A DNA stretch of 64,000 nucleotides, taken from Roseococcus sp. SYP-B2431 (GTDB lineage: Bacteria; Pseudomonadota; Alphaproteobacteria; Acetobacterales; Acetobacteraceae). The stretch lies in assembly GCF_004336745.1 (NCBI RefSeq), contig NZ_SJXD01000025.1, forward strand, positions 603,713 to 667,712. The letters are read 5' to 3'. The translations under genes were made by a program, and so were the position numbers. Numbering within the stretch: position 1 is the stretch's first letter; the number at the start of each line of letters is the position of its first letter. Under the pieces are notes generated by a model, which searched no databases, was not told the DNA's origin, and saw nothing but the letters and a program-made list of their open reading frames with translations. This document shows, piece after piece, positions 9,401 through 17,745 of this stretch.

Positions 9401-9838
9401 TTCGGATGTATCGCAAATGTTAGTACGAGAAATTACCTTCTGAACCAGGGAGGCATGCTCCTCCAATCTGCTTCATGCAAATATCGCTTTCGGCCACCGA
9501 TATGAGCCTTGCCGGCCGGCCAGGGGCCAAGCAGACCACTTGGCTAAGTCGCTTGCCCGGGCGGGGACGATGCCGGGGTCCCGGCCGTCGCTCGCGAACG
9601 AAGGCAGGCTCCCTCCTTCAGATGTCGCAAGCGCCGCTCAATCGCCGGCCGCAAATCCAATTGGCGCATCAGATGTTGGCAAAGAATGCGGGCGACACAG
9701 CAACCGGCCCCGAGCCCCGCCGTTGGGGTGAAGACGCAATAGTGGGTGCATTTGCATCTGCCCGACGCTCTCCCGCGTTGAGCTTCTTTTTACCGGCCCC
9801 TGAGTCAGTGACTCCGGCCTGCACAGGCAAGAGGAAGC
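9401..9838. other. Intergenic region between the fusion gene and the polyketide operon
   Basis: About 440 bp between divergent genes. Reading frames cross it, but none has codon use or similarity that I recognise. It must hold the promoters for both sides. The only structure I can name is the palindrome at 9802-9814. Confidence 0.5.
9802..9814. promoter_or_regulatory. Perfect palindrome upstream of the type III PKS operon
   Basis: GAGTCA-G-TGACTC is a perfect inverted repeat with a 1-nt centre, ending 24 bp before the polyketide synthase start codon. The position suits an operator in the leader or promoter. No regulator gene is adjacent, so the binding protein is unknown. Confidence 0.35.
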
Positions 9839-10897
9839 ATGGGCCTCCCGCACATCAACCGAATCGCCACGGCCGTGCCCCGACACGAGGTTCACGAGGC
9901 ATTCCGGGCCTTTGCGGAACGTCAGCTGCAGGAGCCGCACTCGAGAGAAGCCTTCGCCCGGTTGGCGCAGCGCGCGCAGATCGCCTCGCGCCACTCCGTC
10001 CTGGAACCCTTGCCGGATGCGACGGGCAGCGTCTGCGGCTTCTACACCGTCGCCGCCTTCCCGAGCACCGGCGCGCGGATGGCGCGCTTCGAGGCGGAGG
10101 CCCCGCATCTGGCGGAGCAGGCCTGCATGGCCTTGGGAATGGAGACGGAAGGGTCAGCCGTCACTCACCTCATCGTCGCGACCTGCACAGGCTTTGCGGC
10201 CCCCGGTCTCGACCATTGGCTGATGCGCCGCTTCAGCCTGTCGCCCAGCGTGGAGCGGAGCATTGTCGGCTTCATGGGGTGCCAGGCCGCGATCAACGCG
10301 CTCAAGCTCGCCTGGCACATCGCGCGCGGCGACCACAGGGCGCGGGTGCTCGTGGTGAATTTGGAGCTCTGCACGCTGCACCTCCAGCCGGCCCGCGAGG
10401 CGGAGCCCCTGCTTTGCTCGCTTCTCTTCGCCGACGGCTGCTCGGCGGCGCTCGTCAGCCAGGATGCCCGCGGCCTGCGGATGGACGGCTTCCACGCCAC
10501 GGTGATGCCGGAGGCGGCGCATCAGATCACCTGGCGCATTGCGGACAGCGGCTTCGACATGCGCCTCTCCGGCCTCGTGCCGCTGACCCTGGCGCGCGCC
10601 CTTCCGGACCAGATCGACGCGATGCTCGGCGGCATGCCGCCGGCCGAGGTCTCGCATTGGGCCGTCCATCCTGGCGGCCGTTCCGTTCTCGACGCCGTCG
10701 CCCATGGCCTTGGCCTGCCGGCGGCCGCTCTGGACACGAGCCGGCAGGTGCTGCGCGAGTTCGGCAATATGTCCTCGGCGACCGTGATGTTCGTGCTGGA
10801 GCGCATGATGCGGGACGCTCTTCCAGGCTCGCCGGGATGCGCGCTGGCCTTCGGGCCGGGCCTCTCGGCGGAGTCCATGCGCTTCACGGCTGCGTGA
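9839..10897 (+). CDS. Type III polyketide synthase (chalcone/stilbene synthase family)
   Basis: A 352-aa homodimer-type polyketide synthase that extends a CoA starter with malonyl-CoA. The catalytic triad is visible: Cys148 in GFMGCQAA, His277 in AVHPGG and Asn310 in EFGNMSS. Length is normal for bacterial members. AGAGGAAGC precedes the ATG. The gene overlaps the methyltransferase by one base (TGATG), and a flavoprotein follows. This order is that of known phenolic-lipid loci such as Streptomyces srsABC, where the synthase makes an alkylresorcinol that is methylated and oxidised. A long-chain or quinone-type product is therefore plausible but not shown. Confidence 0.93.
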   Translation: MGLPHINRIATAVPRHEVHEAFRAFAERQLQEPHSREAFARLAQRAQIASRHSVLEPLPDATGSVCGFYTVAAFPSTGARMARFEAEAPHLAEQACMALGMETEGSAVTHLIVATCTGFAAPGLDHWLMRRFSLSPSVERSIVGFMGCQAAINALKLAWHIARGDHRARVLVVNLELCTLHLQPAREAEPLLCSLLFADGCSAALVSQDARGLRMDGFHATVMPEAAHQITWRIADSGFDMRLSGLVPLTLARALPDQIDAMLGGMPPAEVSHWAVHPGGRSVLDAVAHGLGLPAAALDTSRQVLREFGNMSSATVMFVLERMMRDALPGSPGCALAFGPGLSAESMRFTAA

Positions 10898-11568
10898 TGC
10901 TGCGCCAGCGCTCGCGCCAGCCGGAGTGGATGGACGATCCGGAGGCGGCGGGCTTCGACACCGCGCTGGCCGAGTTGGCCCTCATCAACCGACTCAGCCT
11001 CGCCGCGCGGCCGGTGCTCGGCTTCCTCGACCGCGTGGCGGCGCGCCAGGGCGGCCGCCCGCTTTCGATCCTCGACGTGGGTGCAGGCGGGGGCGACCTG
11101 CTGGCCCGCATCGCGGTCTGGGCGCAGCAGCGGCGGATCGCGGTGGAACTGACCGGGCTGGATGTCAGCCCATGGGCAGCCCGGCATGCCATGGCGCGCG
11201 GCGTTCCCGCGAAGTGGATCACGGCCGATGCCTTCGCGGTGGAGGGCAGCTACGACGTCGTGCTGTGCAGCCTCTTCGCGCATCATCTCGACGACGCCGC
11301 CCTCGCGCGCTTCCTGGTCTGGCTGGAGGCGAGGTCGCGCGTCGGCTGGCTGATTTCGGACCTGCACCGGCATTGGCTCCCATGGGGCTTCATCTGGGGT
11401 GCTTTCCGCCTGCTGCGCCTACATCCGATGGTGGTGCATGACAGCACGGTCTCGATCGCCCGCGGCTTCACGCGGGCCGATTGGCGGCGTCTGCTGGCGG
11501 AGGCTCAGGTTGAGGCGCAGCTGCGATGGGCCTTCCCGTTCCGCTGGCAGGTGAGCGTCGTGCGGTGA
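10897..11568 (+). CDS. Class I SAM-dependent methyltransferase (polyketide tailoring)
   Basis: A 223-aa Rossmann-fold methyltransferase. Motif I is ILDVGAGGGDLL at ~60-70, followed by an acidic strand end LTGLDVSPWA and a DVVLCSLFAHHL post-motif. The ATG overlaps the synthase stop as TGATG, implying translational coupling. In type III PKS operons of this layout the enzyme usually O- or C-methylates the phenolic product. The long frame extending upstream through the synthase gene is an antiphase shadow. Confidence 0.88.
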   Translation: MLRQRSRQPEWMDDPEAAGFDTALAELALINRLSLAARPVLGFLDRVAARQGGRPLSILDVGAGGGDLLARIAVWAQQRRIAVELTGLDVSPWAARHAMARGVPAKWITADAFAVEGSYDVVLCSLFAHHLDDAALARFLVWLEARSRVGWLISDLHRHWLPWGFIWGAFRLLRLHPMVVHDSTVSIARGFTRADWRRLLAEAQVEAQLRWAFPFRWQVSVVR

Positions 11569-11579
11569 CAGAGGGGGCG

Positions 11580-12752
11580 ATGACGGAGACGGCGGTAATC
11601 GGCGCGGGTCCGGCCGGCTGTGCCGCCGCCATCACCCTCGCCCGCGCAGGCCGGCAGGTCACCCTCATCGACCGCTGCGCCTCGGCGCCGGAGAGCGTCT
11701 GCGGCGAGTTCCTGAGCGAGGATGCCGTGTCGCTGCTGCGCGGGCTGGGACTGACTCCCCTGTCGCTCGGTGCGGTGCGGCTGCATGGCCTGCGCGTGGC
11801 CGCAGGTGCCCGCGTGGCCGCCGCCTCCCTGCCATTCGCGGCCTACGGCCTGCCTCGGCAGCGGCTGGATGCGGCGCTCCGCGATCTGGCCATCTCGTGC
11901 GGCGTCAAGCTTATCGCCGGCGTGACGGTGCAGGGCGCCGATCCCGCTCCGGAAGGATGGTCGCTCCGCGGCACTCCGGTGCGCGCCCGGCATGCCGTCC
12001 TGGCGACGGGCAAGCATGCCTTCCGCGGCCAGCCAAGAGCCTCCCGATCTCGAGCGGTCGGGCTGAAGCTGCATCTGGAAGAGCTCCACCTCGCGCCCGA
12101 GATCGCGCTGCTGCGCTTCCAGGGCGGCTATGCCGGTCTGCAGCCCGGACCGGACGGGAGGGCCAACCTTTGCCTGGCGCTGACCGGACCGGTGCCATCC
12201 GGCACCGAAGGCCTGCTGGAACGGGTCCGAGGTGGATCCGCCCTGGCCGGGCGATTGCTGGCGGAGGCCCGGCCTGCCTGGACCAGGCCCCTGGCCGTCG
12301 CGGGGCTTCCCTTCGGCTTCGTTCACTGCGGTACGGGTGATCTGTACCGCGTGGGAGATCAGCTCTCCGTCATCCCGAGCCTGGCTGGCGATGGGATCGC
12401 CATGGCGCTCGCTTCCGGCATCGCGGCGGCGGAATCCATTGTCCTGGGCCGGAATGCGGCGGAGTTCCATCGGGCATGGGGGCGGCGCATCGCGCCGCAG
12501 ATGCAGCTCGCCATGGCCGGCGCGTGGCTGTTCCGCTCGATGCCGGCTGTCTTCATGGCCGCCCTGGGCAGCGCTGCCTTTCGGGGATTGATGCGGGCTA
12601 CCCGGCTGAGTGGCCAATCGGCGGCAAGAGCCGACGCCGTCAGCCTGTCCAGGGCCGGCCTATCCGGCGCCTTGGGCGCCTCAGGATTCTACGGCCCGAT
12701 CCGTGGCACTGCGCCGGATCCGCCCCGACCGCCGGGAAGAGCGCGCCCATGA
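11580..12752 (+). CDS. FAD-dependent oxidoreductase (polyketide tailoring)
   Basis: A 390-aa flavoprotein of the geranylgeranyl-reductase/PHBH-like type. The N-terminal dinucleotide motif is VIGAGPAGCAAAI, and a second FAD motif near residue 275 reads YRVGDQLSVIPSLAGDGI. The start at 11580 is chosen over 11526 because GAGGGGG lies just upstream and the fold begins there. It is 11 nt behind the methyltransferase, so it is the third gene of the operon. Likely reactions are hydroxylation or oxidation of the aromatic polyketide. The Pro/Arg-rich last ~20 residues are unlike the rest. Confidence 0.87.
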   Translation: MTETAVIGAGPAGCAAAITLARAGRQVTLIDRCASAPESVCGEFLSEDAVSLLRGLGLTPLSLGAVRLHGLRVAAGARVAAASLPFAAYGLPRQRLDAALRDLAISCGVKLIAGVTVQGADPAPEGWSLRGTPVRARHAVLATGKHAFRGQPRASRSRAVGLKLHLEELHLAPEIALLRFQGGYAGLQPGPDGRANLCLALTGPVPSGTEGLLERVRGGSALAGRLLAEARPAWTRPLAVAGLPFGFVHCGTGDLYRVGDQLSVIPSLAGDGIAMALASGIAAAESIVLGRNAAEFHRAWGRRIAPQMQLAMAGAWLFRSMPAVFMAALGSAAFRGLMRATRLSGQSAARADAVSLSRAGLSGALGASGFYGPIRGTAPDPPRPPGRARP

Positions 12753-12822
12753 TCCGGCCACGCCCGCTGCCGTCATGGAAATGCCGAGGAGCGGCGAAAT
12801 GCCGAGGCGCCGCATCTGCCGC

Positions 12823-13785
12823 TCACCTGAACGCGGGAAGCACCCGCGCCCCGAACGTCTCGAGGAAGGCCTGCTGGTTTCGGCCGACCTGGTGGAGCTG
12901 CACCTCCTTGAAGCCGATCTCCGCCAGTTCGGCGATGCGCCCGGCATGCCAGCCCGGATCGGCCGAGATCCATACAGCGTCCCGCACGTCCTCCGGCCGG
13001 ACGAAGCGCGTGGCGATGTCGAACTGCTCGGGCGTGCGGAGTTCCCAATTCACATCGCCGCCCAATACGTTGGTCCGCCATTGCTCATGTGCGCCGGCCA
13101 GCGCCTCCGCCTCAGTTGGCGCCCAGTTCAGCGTTACCTGCGCGACGAGCCGCTTGCCTGCGCCGCCGCCACGGCGGAAGGCCTCGACGACGCGGCGCAT
13201 CCGCTCCGGGTCGGCCGAGACCGTCAGCAGCCCGTCCGCCCATGCGCCGACCGCCTCGGCCGTCTCTTCCGTTACGGCGGCGCCGAGCAGCAGCGGCGGC
13301 TCGGCGGGCCGGCTGTAGAGCTTCGCTTCGACGACGGTGACGAGCCCGTGATGCGTCACCGTCTCCCCGTCGAGCAGCGCGCGAATGACCTCCGCGCATT
13401 CACGCAGCCGGCGGTTGCGCATCCCCTTCTCGGGCCAGGCCAGGCCGGTGATGCCCTCGTTCAGCCGTTGCCCGCTGCCCAGCGCGAGCCAGAAGCGGCC
13501 AGGGAACATTTCCGCGAGCGTCGCGGCGCCCTGCGCGATCACCGCCGGGTGGTAGCGGTAGCCCGGGGCCGAGATGACGCCGATGGGCAGGCGGGTCCGC
13601 GCCAGGGCTGCTCCGAGCCAGGACCAAGCGAAGCCGGAATGGCCCTGGGCGGCGCCCCAGGGGCGGAAGTGATCCGAGGACATGGCGCAGTCGAAGCCCG
13701 CGGCCTCGGCCGCCTGTGCCAAGTCCAGGAGCTCCGAGGGCGGAAACTGCTCGTGCGAGGCGTGGAAGCCGATGCGGAGGGACAA
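12823..13785 (-). CDS. LLM-class flavin-dependent oxidoreductase
   Basis: Luciferase-like monooxygenase-fold protein of about 320 aa. It begins with a strand SLRIGFHASHEQFPP and contains SSDHFRPWG, LALGSGQRLNEG and DGLLTVSADPERM, which match the subgroup described as probable non-F420 flavinoid oxidoreductase (TIGR03885-like). The start is a TTG. I prefer 13785 because AAAGGA sits 9 nt upstream; the TTG at 13794, which overlaps the DUF72 stop, has that site too close. The pair is on one strand and probably cotranscribed. Substrate unknown. Confidence 0.85.
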   Translation of the reverse strand: MSLRIGFHASHEQFPPSELLDLAQAAEAAGFDCAMSSDHFRPWGAAQGHSGFAWSWLGAALARTRLPIGVISAPGYRYHPAVIAQGAATLAEMFPGRFWLALGSGQRLNEGITGLAWPEKGMRNRRLRECAEVIRALLDGETVTHHGLVTVVEAKLYSRPAEPPLLLGAAVTEETAEAVGAWADGLLTVSADPERMRRVVEAFRRGGGAGKRLVAQVTLNWAPTEAEALAGAHEQWRTNVLGGDVNWELRTPEQFDIATRFVRPEDVRDAVWISADPGWHAGRIAELAEIGFKEVQLHQVGRNQQAFLETFGARVLPAFR

Positions 13786-13790
13786 GGCGG

Positions 13791-14549
13791 TCAATCCTTT
13801 TGTGGACTTTCATACGCCGGCCGGAGACTGATCCACTCCCGCAGTTCCAACGCGTTCCGTGTGGCCTCACCAAGCGTCGTATTGTCGAAGATGCACCAAC
13901 ATTGCCTCCCGGCCTTCGCATCGAGGCAGATTTGCGCGGCCAGTCCAGCAATCGCGTCGGCGGAATAGGCAGATCGATATACGTCCGGGGCGCCATGCAG
14001 GCGCCGATAGGTCATGCCGAGCCAACCACCCGGCGAGGCTGCGCTGGGAACGATCGCGGGATCGGCTGCGACCCGCGCAACCTCGTATTTCTCCAACTGC
14101 TTCTCTGCCTCATCCGTGAACCAGGTTCGATGGCGAGGCTCGCAAACCACGGAGTCGAAGCGCCTTCGGATGGCACCGAAAAAATGGTCGGCAACGCCAG
14201 CGCTGAAAGCAAGTGACGGTGGAAGCTGTACGAGCACAGGCCCCAGGGCAGGGCCCAATTCGCTGACTTCCTCGCGAAAACGATCGAGTAGCTCCTCAGC
14301 GCCGACCAGCTTAAATTCGTGAGTAATGGATTTGGGGACCTTCACAGAAAATCGAAAATCACCAGGTACCGTGGCCGCCCATCTGCGATATGTGGCGGGA
14401 CGGTGCGGCCGATAGAACGATGAGTTGATCTCCACAGCCCGGAGTTGCTGTGCATAGCGCGCTAGGTGCGAGCCCTCGGCCGGAAAGCAGCTTGAATGCT
14501 GCTTCGGAATTGCCCAGCTTGCCGTTCCTACGAAGCTGCCGCCGACCAT
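13791..14549 (-). CDS. DUF72 (YecE-like) protein
   Basis: A 252-aa TIM-barrel-like DUF72 protein. Family features seen are the start GGSFVGTASWAIP, AVEINSSFYRPH, FRFSVKVPKSITH and VCEPRHRTWF, then WCIFDNTT near the end. GGGAAGG precedes the ATG at 14549, so the longer frame to 14612 is not needed. It lies directly upstream of the luciferase-like gene. The family is widespread and its biochemical role is not established. Confidence 0.88.
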   Translation of the reverse strand: MVGGSFVGTASWAIPKQHSSCFPAEGSHLARYAQQLRAVEINSSFYRPHRPATYRRWAATVPGDFRFSVKVPKSITHEFKLVGAEELLDRFREEVSELGPALGPVLVQLPPSLAFSAGVADHFFGAIRRRFDSVVCEPRHRTWFTDEAEKQLEKYEVARVAADPAIVPSAASPGGWLGMTYRRLHGAPDVYRSAYSADAIAGLAAQICLDAKAGRQCWCIFDNTTLGEATRNALELREWISLRPAYESPQKD

Positions 14550-14763
14550 CGCGCCTTCCCGGGATCTGAGGTTGTAGCGCCAGCAGAGCAAAAGCGTTGC
14601 ACGACCCGCCACATGGCCGCGACCGTATGAACGCCTGCTTGCTATCTCACCTGAGCGCCCGGGGCGCGACGGCGCGATCCCTTATCCGAAAGCGCGATGC
14701 GCGGCATATCGGAGAGGCGGCCGCGAGGGCTGGTGCCGCTCATCGGCGATGCTGGCGAGGGCA

Positions 14764-14805
14764 GACTGGAGCAGGGATAGGAACCAAGACGACAGTGTTC
14801 TCTGG
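14764..14805 (+). repeat. Dispersed 42-bp repeat, copy 1
   Basis: This copy begins GACTGGAGCAGGGATAGG, continues AACC and ends TTCTCTGG. Copies with about 80-90% identity by eye lie at 29181-29222 and 44707-44747 in the same orientation. It sits in the short gap just past the 3' end of the Bug operon. It may be a relic of a mobile element; I do not recognise the family. Confidence 0.6.
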
Positions 14806-14809
14806 CCCA

Positions 14810-15766
14810 TCACTCCGCGCGAATGTTGGAAGCCTGGATAATTTGCCGCCAGTTCGTGCGATCGGCGGCAATACGCCGGGCGAAAGTTTCCGTGTCTTCA
14901 AAAAGGGGCGTGATGCCGCCGTCTGATAGCCGCTGCCGCAGTTCACCACTGGCTAGCACCTGCTGGATCGCCGTCAACCAACGCGCCATGGCCGCCGGCG
15001 GGATGTCACGCCGTGCACAAAGGCCGAACCAGCCCACGACCTGGAAGCCCGGCACGGTCTGGCTGACGCGCGGCGCGTTCGGGAAGATGGGCGAGGGCGT
15101 TTCGTCAGCGATCGCGAGCAGCCGGAGGTCGCCGCCCTGCACCTGCCGCGCGATGTCGGCGATGTTGGTGAGGCTGAAATCCACCCGTCCTGCCAGGATC
15201 TCCACCATGGCCGGCGCAGCGCCACGAAAGGCCACGTGCTCCATCTGCGTGCCCGTCATCTGCTTGAGCAGTTCGCCGCCCAGATGCTGCGCGGCTCCGA
15301 CGCCAGGGCTGGCGAAGGTGATCTGGCCGGGCCGGCTGCGCGCGTCCGCAATGAGGTCGGCCAGGTTCCGATACGGGCTTTGGGCGCGGACGACGAGGCC
15401 GTAGCTTGATAAGCCCACCATCGCGATCGGGCCCAGATCCACTCCGGGATCCACCGGCATGGTCATGCCGACGAGCTGGGGGGTGATGGTGACGGTGCTC
15501 ATCGGGCACACGAAAGCAGTATAGCCGTCTGCGGGGCTGTTCACGACAGCCTCTGCCCCGATCACCCCGTTCACTCCAGCGCGGTTCTCCACGACAATGC
15601 GCTGGCCGAAGATGTTGCCGATCTTCTCCGCGAAGAAGCGCGCCACGAAGTCGTTAGAGCCGCCGGCAGCAGAGCCGCTGATGATGCGGAGCGGACGGTT
15701 CGGAAAGTCCTGGGCCGCCGCCGGTCCGGCAAGGAGCAGGAGGGCGCCGAGGATGAATCGGGTCAT
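14810..15766 (-). CDS. Bug/TctC-family periplasmic solute receptor
   Basis: A 318-aa substrate-binding protein of the Bug (tripartite tricarboxylate transporter receptor) family. A Sec signal is clear (LGALLLLAGPAAAQ), then the start of the mature domain FPNRPLRIISG, a QRIVVENRAGVNGVIG motif and the usual SPADGYT. It is the last of four tandem receptor genes on the minus strand, with 11 bp to its upstream neighbour. It is less like the other three than they are to one another. Bug proteins bind small carboxylates; no TctA/TctB membrane genes are present here. Confidence 0.9.
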   Translation of the reverse strand: MTRFILGALLLLAGPAAAQDFPNRPLRIISGSAAGGSNDFVARFFAEKIGNIFGQRIVVENRAGVNGVIGAEAVVNSPADGYTAFVCPMSTVTITPQLVGMTMPVDPGVDLGPIAMVGLSSYGLVVRAQSPYRNLADLIADARSRPGQITFASPGVGAAQHLGGELLKQMTGTQMEHVAFRGAAPAMVEILAGRVDFSLTNIADIARQVQGGDLRLLAIADETPSPIFPNAPRVSQTVPGFQVVGWFGLCARRDIPPAAMARWLTAIQQVLASGELRQRLSDGGITPLFEDTETFARRIAADRTNWRQIIQASNIRAE

Positions 15767-15777
15767 GCGGGTTTCCT

Positions 15778-16755
15778 TCAGCCGGCTGTGATGCCGCGGT
15801 CGCGGATCAGGCGGCCGAGCCGCTCCACGTCGCCGCGAACGAGGTCGCCGAGCGCTTCCGGCGTGGTGACCTCGGAGATGAGGTCTGGGGTCAGCATTGC
15901 GCGGAAAGGGCCGCTGCGCATAGCGTCGGCAAGGCCTTCGTGGAGCTTCCGGATGACGGGCGCCGGGGCGCCTGCCGGCATCAGGAACGCGTGGAACCAG
16001 GTGTAGACCATGGATTCGAAGCCCTGCTCACGGAAGGTCGGCAGGTCCGGCAGGCCGGGCAGGCGCTCCGGGGTGGAGATGCCGATGATGCGCAGCTCTC
16101 CCGAGCGATGCTGCTCCAGCAGATTCATGGTCGCGCCCACGACGACGGGGATGGTGCCGGCAAGCACGTCCAGCACCGCCGTCGCCTCGGAGCGGTAGAC
16201 GATGTTCTCGAAGCTTGCGCCGCTTTCTGCGGAGAGCATCTCCACCAGCAGATGGGAGGGCGTGGCGCGGCCGAGCGTGCCGTAGCTGATGGAGCCGCGC
16301 TCGCGCGAGAGCGCGACCAGCTCGCGCAGGTTCCGCACCGGCAGGCTCGGAGAGACCCCCATGGCCGTCGCGCCTCGATAGGCCACGGTGAGCGGCTGGA
16401 AGTCCGCATTGCGGAAGGGCAGGCGGGGGACCATCAGCGTGGCCAGCACCAGCGCCGAGGAGATCATATGGCCGATCGTGTGGCCATCTGGGGCGGCGCG
16501 CGCGAGCTCGCCCGCGGCGATCACGCCATTGGCGCCCGGCTTGTTGTCCACGATCACTGGCTGGCCGAGGCCTTCGCGGAGGCGATCCGCGACGAGGCGG
16601 TCGAGGATGTCGGTGAAGCTCCCGCCCTGAGCCGGGCAGACGATCCGCATCGGCCGCGAGGGGAAGGTGCCCGTGTTCTGCGCGAGGGCCGGCATGGCGA
16701 GCCCGAGCGTCGCGCCGGCGGCGACGAGGCTGCGGCGGGTGGTGGAGCGGATCAT
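15778..16755 (-). CDS. Bug/TctC-family periplasmic solute receptor
   Basis: A 325-aa Bug receptor with an Arg-Arg export signal (TTRRSLVAAGATLGLAMPALAQ). Domain motifs are SRPMRIVCPAQGGSFTD, GQPVIVDNKPGANGVIAA and YTWFHAFLMPAG. That last motif marks a subgroup shared with the receptors starting at 18708 and 25333 and, more loosely, the one ending at 33993, each next to a TetR gene. The start overlaps the stop of the preceding receptor gene by 4 bp, showing operon structure. Confidence 0.9.
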   Translation of the reverse strand: MIRSTTRRSLVAAGATLGLAMPALAQNTGTFPSRPMRIVCPAQGGSFTDILDRLVADRLREGLGQPVIVDNKPGANGVIAAGELARAAPDGHTIGHMISSALVLATLMVPRLPFRNADFQPLTVAYRGATAMGVSPSLPVRNLRELVALSRERGSISYGTLGRATPSHLLVEMLSAESGASFENIVYRSEATAVLDVLAGTIPVVVGATMNLLEQHRSGELRIIGISTPERLPGLPDLPTFREQGFESMVYTWFHAFLMPAGAPAPVIRKLHEGLADAMRSGPFRAMLTPDLISEVTTPEALGDLVRGDVERLGRLIRDRGITAG

Positions 16756-17741
16756 CGGTTCTCCCTTCCAGCGGCGCCGCGCAGCAGCCCCAGCGTGTTC
16801 AGCACGCCGCGTTCCTGCGAAGCGATGCGGCGCATGGCCGCATCGAAGTCCGGCCCGTCGACGAAGCCGGGCGTCAGGTCGAAACGGTCGAAGACCGCGC
16901 GCACGCCCGGGTCCTGCATCGCCTCGCGCATCGCGACCTGGAGCGGGCGGGCGGCCTCTTCCGGGATGCCGTGCGGCCCGATGATGCCGAGCGAGGCGGT
17001 GCCGTCGAATTCATAGCCGAGCTCGTTGAGTGTCGGCGTGTCGGGATAACGCGGGATGCGCCGGGCGCTGCTGCTGATCGCCAGCAGGCGCAGCGACCCG
17101 TCCCGCACCGCTCCGGCCCAGAAGGCACCGTCCGATATGACGTTGACCGAGCCTGCGAGCAGCGCGCCCAGCACGTCGCTGCTGCCGCGGTACGGCACGA
17201 AGACCGCCTCGATCCCCGCCTGGCGCGCCACGATCTCCATGGCGATGTGTCCGCCCGTGCCGATGCCCGAGGCCGCATAGATCAGCTGGCCGGGATGGGC
17301 ACGGGCCCAGTCCATCAGCTCGGCCCAGCTGCGCCAGGGCGCGTCGGCCTTGACCGCGATGCCCACGGTATAGCCGCCGAGCTGCGCGACATAGCTGAAA
17401 TCGGCCATCGGATCGTAGGTGACCGAGGGCGTCATATAGGCAGCGCGCAGGACGCTGACCGTGCAATTGCCGAGCGTATGGCCGTCGGCGCGCGACTGGA
17501 CGACGGCCTGGGCGGCGAGCGCGCCCCCGGCGCCCGAGCGGTTGTCGACGATGACCGGCTGGCCGAGCCGGCGCGCCATGAAATCGGTCACTGCGCGCAA
17601 CGGCAGGTCTGTCGAGCTGCCGGCCGGGCCGGTGCAGAAGACCCGGATGGGGCGTTGCGGAAAGCCCTGGGTGCGGCCGGGGCGTGGTGCTGCGAGCGGG
17701 GCGGCCATGGCCGCCGCAAGGGTGAGGCGTCGGGACGGCAT
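16752..17741 (-). CDS. Bug/TctC-family periplasmic solute receptor
   Basis: A 329-aa Bug receptor. The signal is short with SRR followed by an Ala-rich stretch. The mature part opens with FPQRPIRVFCTGPAGSSTD and contains GQPVIVDNRSGAGGALAA and FVPYRGSSDVLGALL. It lacks the YTWFHGF segment of its neighbours, so its ligand probably differs. It overlaps the next gene by 4 bp and follows the previous one by 4 bp, so all four receptor genes form one transcription unit. Confidence 0.9.
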   Translation of the reverse strand: MPSRRLTLAAAMAAPLAAPRPGRTQGFPQRPIRVFCTGPAGSSTDLPLRAVTDFMARRLGQPVIVDNRSGAGGALAAQAVVQSRADGHTLGNCTVSVLRAAYMTPSVTYDPMADFSYVAQLGGYTVGIAVKADAPWRSWAELMDWARAHPGQLIYAASGIGTGGHIAMEIVARQAGIEAVFVPYRGSSDVLGALLAGSVNVISDGAFWAGAVRDGSLRLLAISSSARRIPRYPDTPTLNELGYEFDGTASLGIIGPHGIPEEAARPLQVAMREAMQDPGVRAVFDRFDLTPGFVDGPDFDAAMRRIASQERGVLNTLGLLRGAAGRENR

Positions 17742-17745
17742 CGCG

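Noticed and set aside
9475..10896. N-terminal extension giving a ~700-codon frame ending in the methyltransferase
   Set aside because: The upstream part is out of frame with the type III synthase that occupies the same DNA; the methyltransferase starts at 10897 with a TGATG overlap.
12610..13968. Long plus-strand ORF opposite the luciferase-like gene
   Set aside because: It is a shadow frame with no recognisable domain, while the minus-strand gene has clear family motifs.
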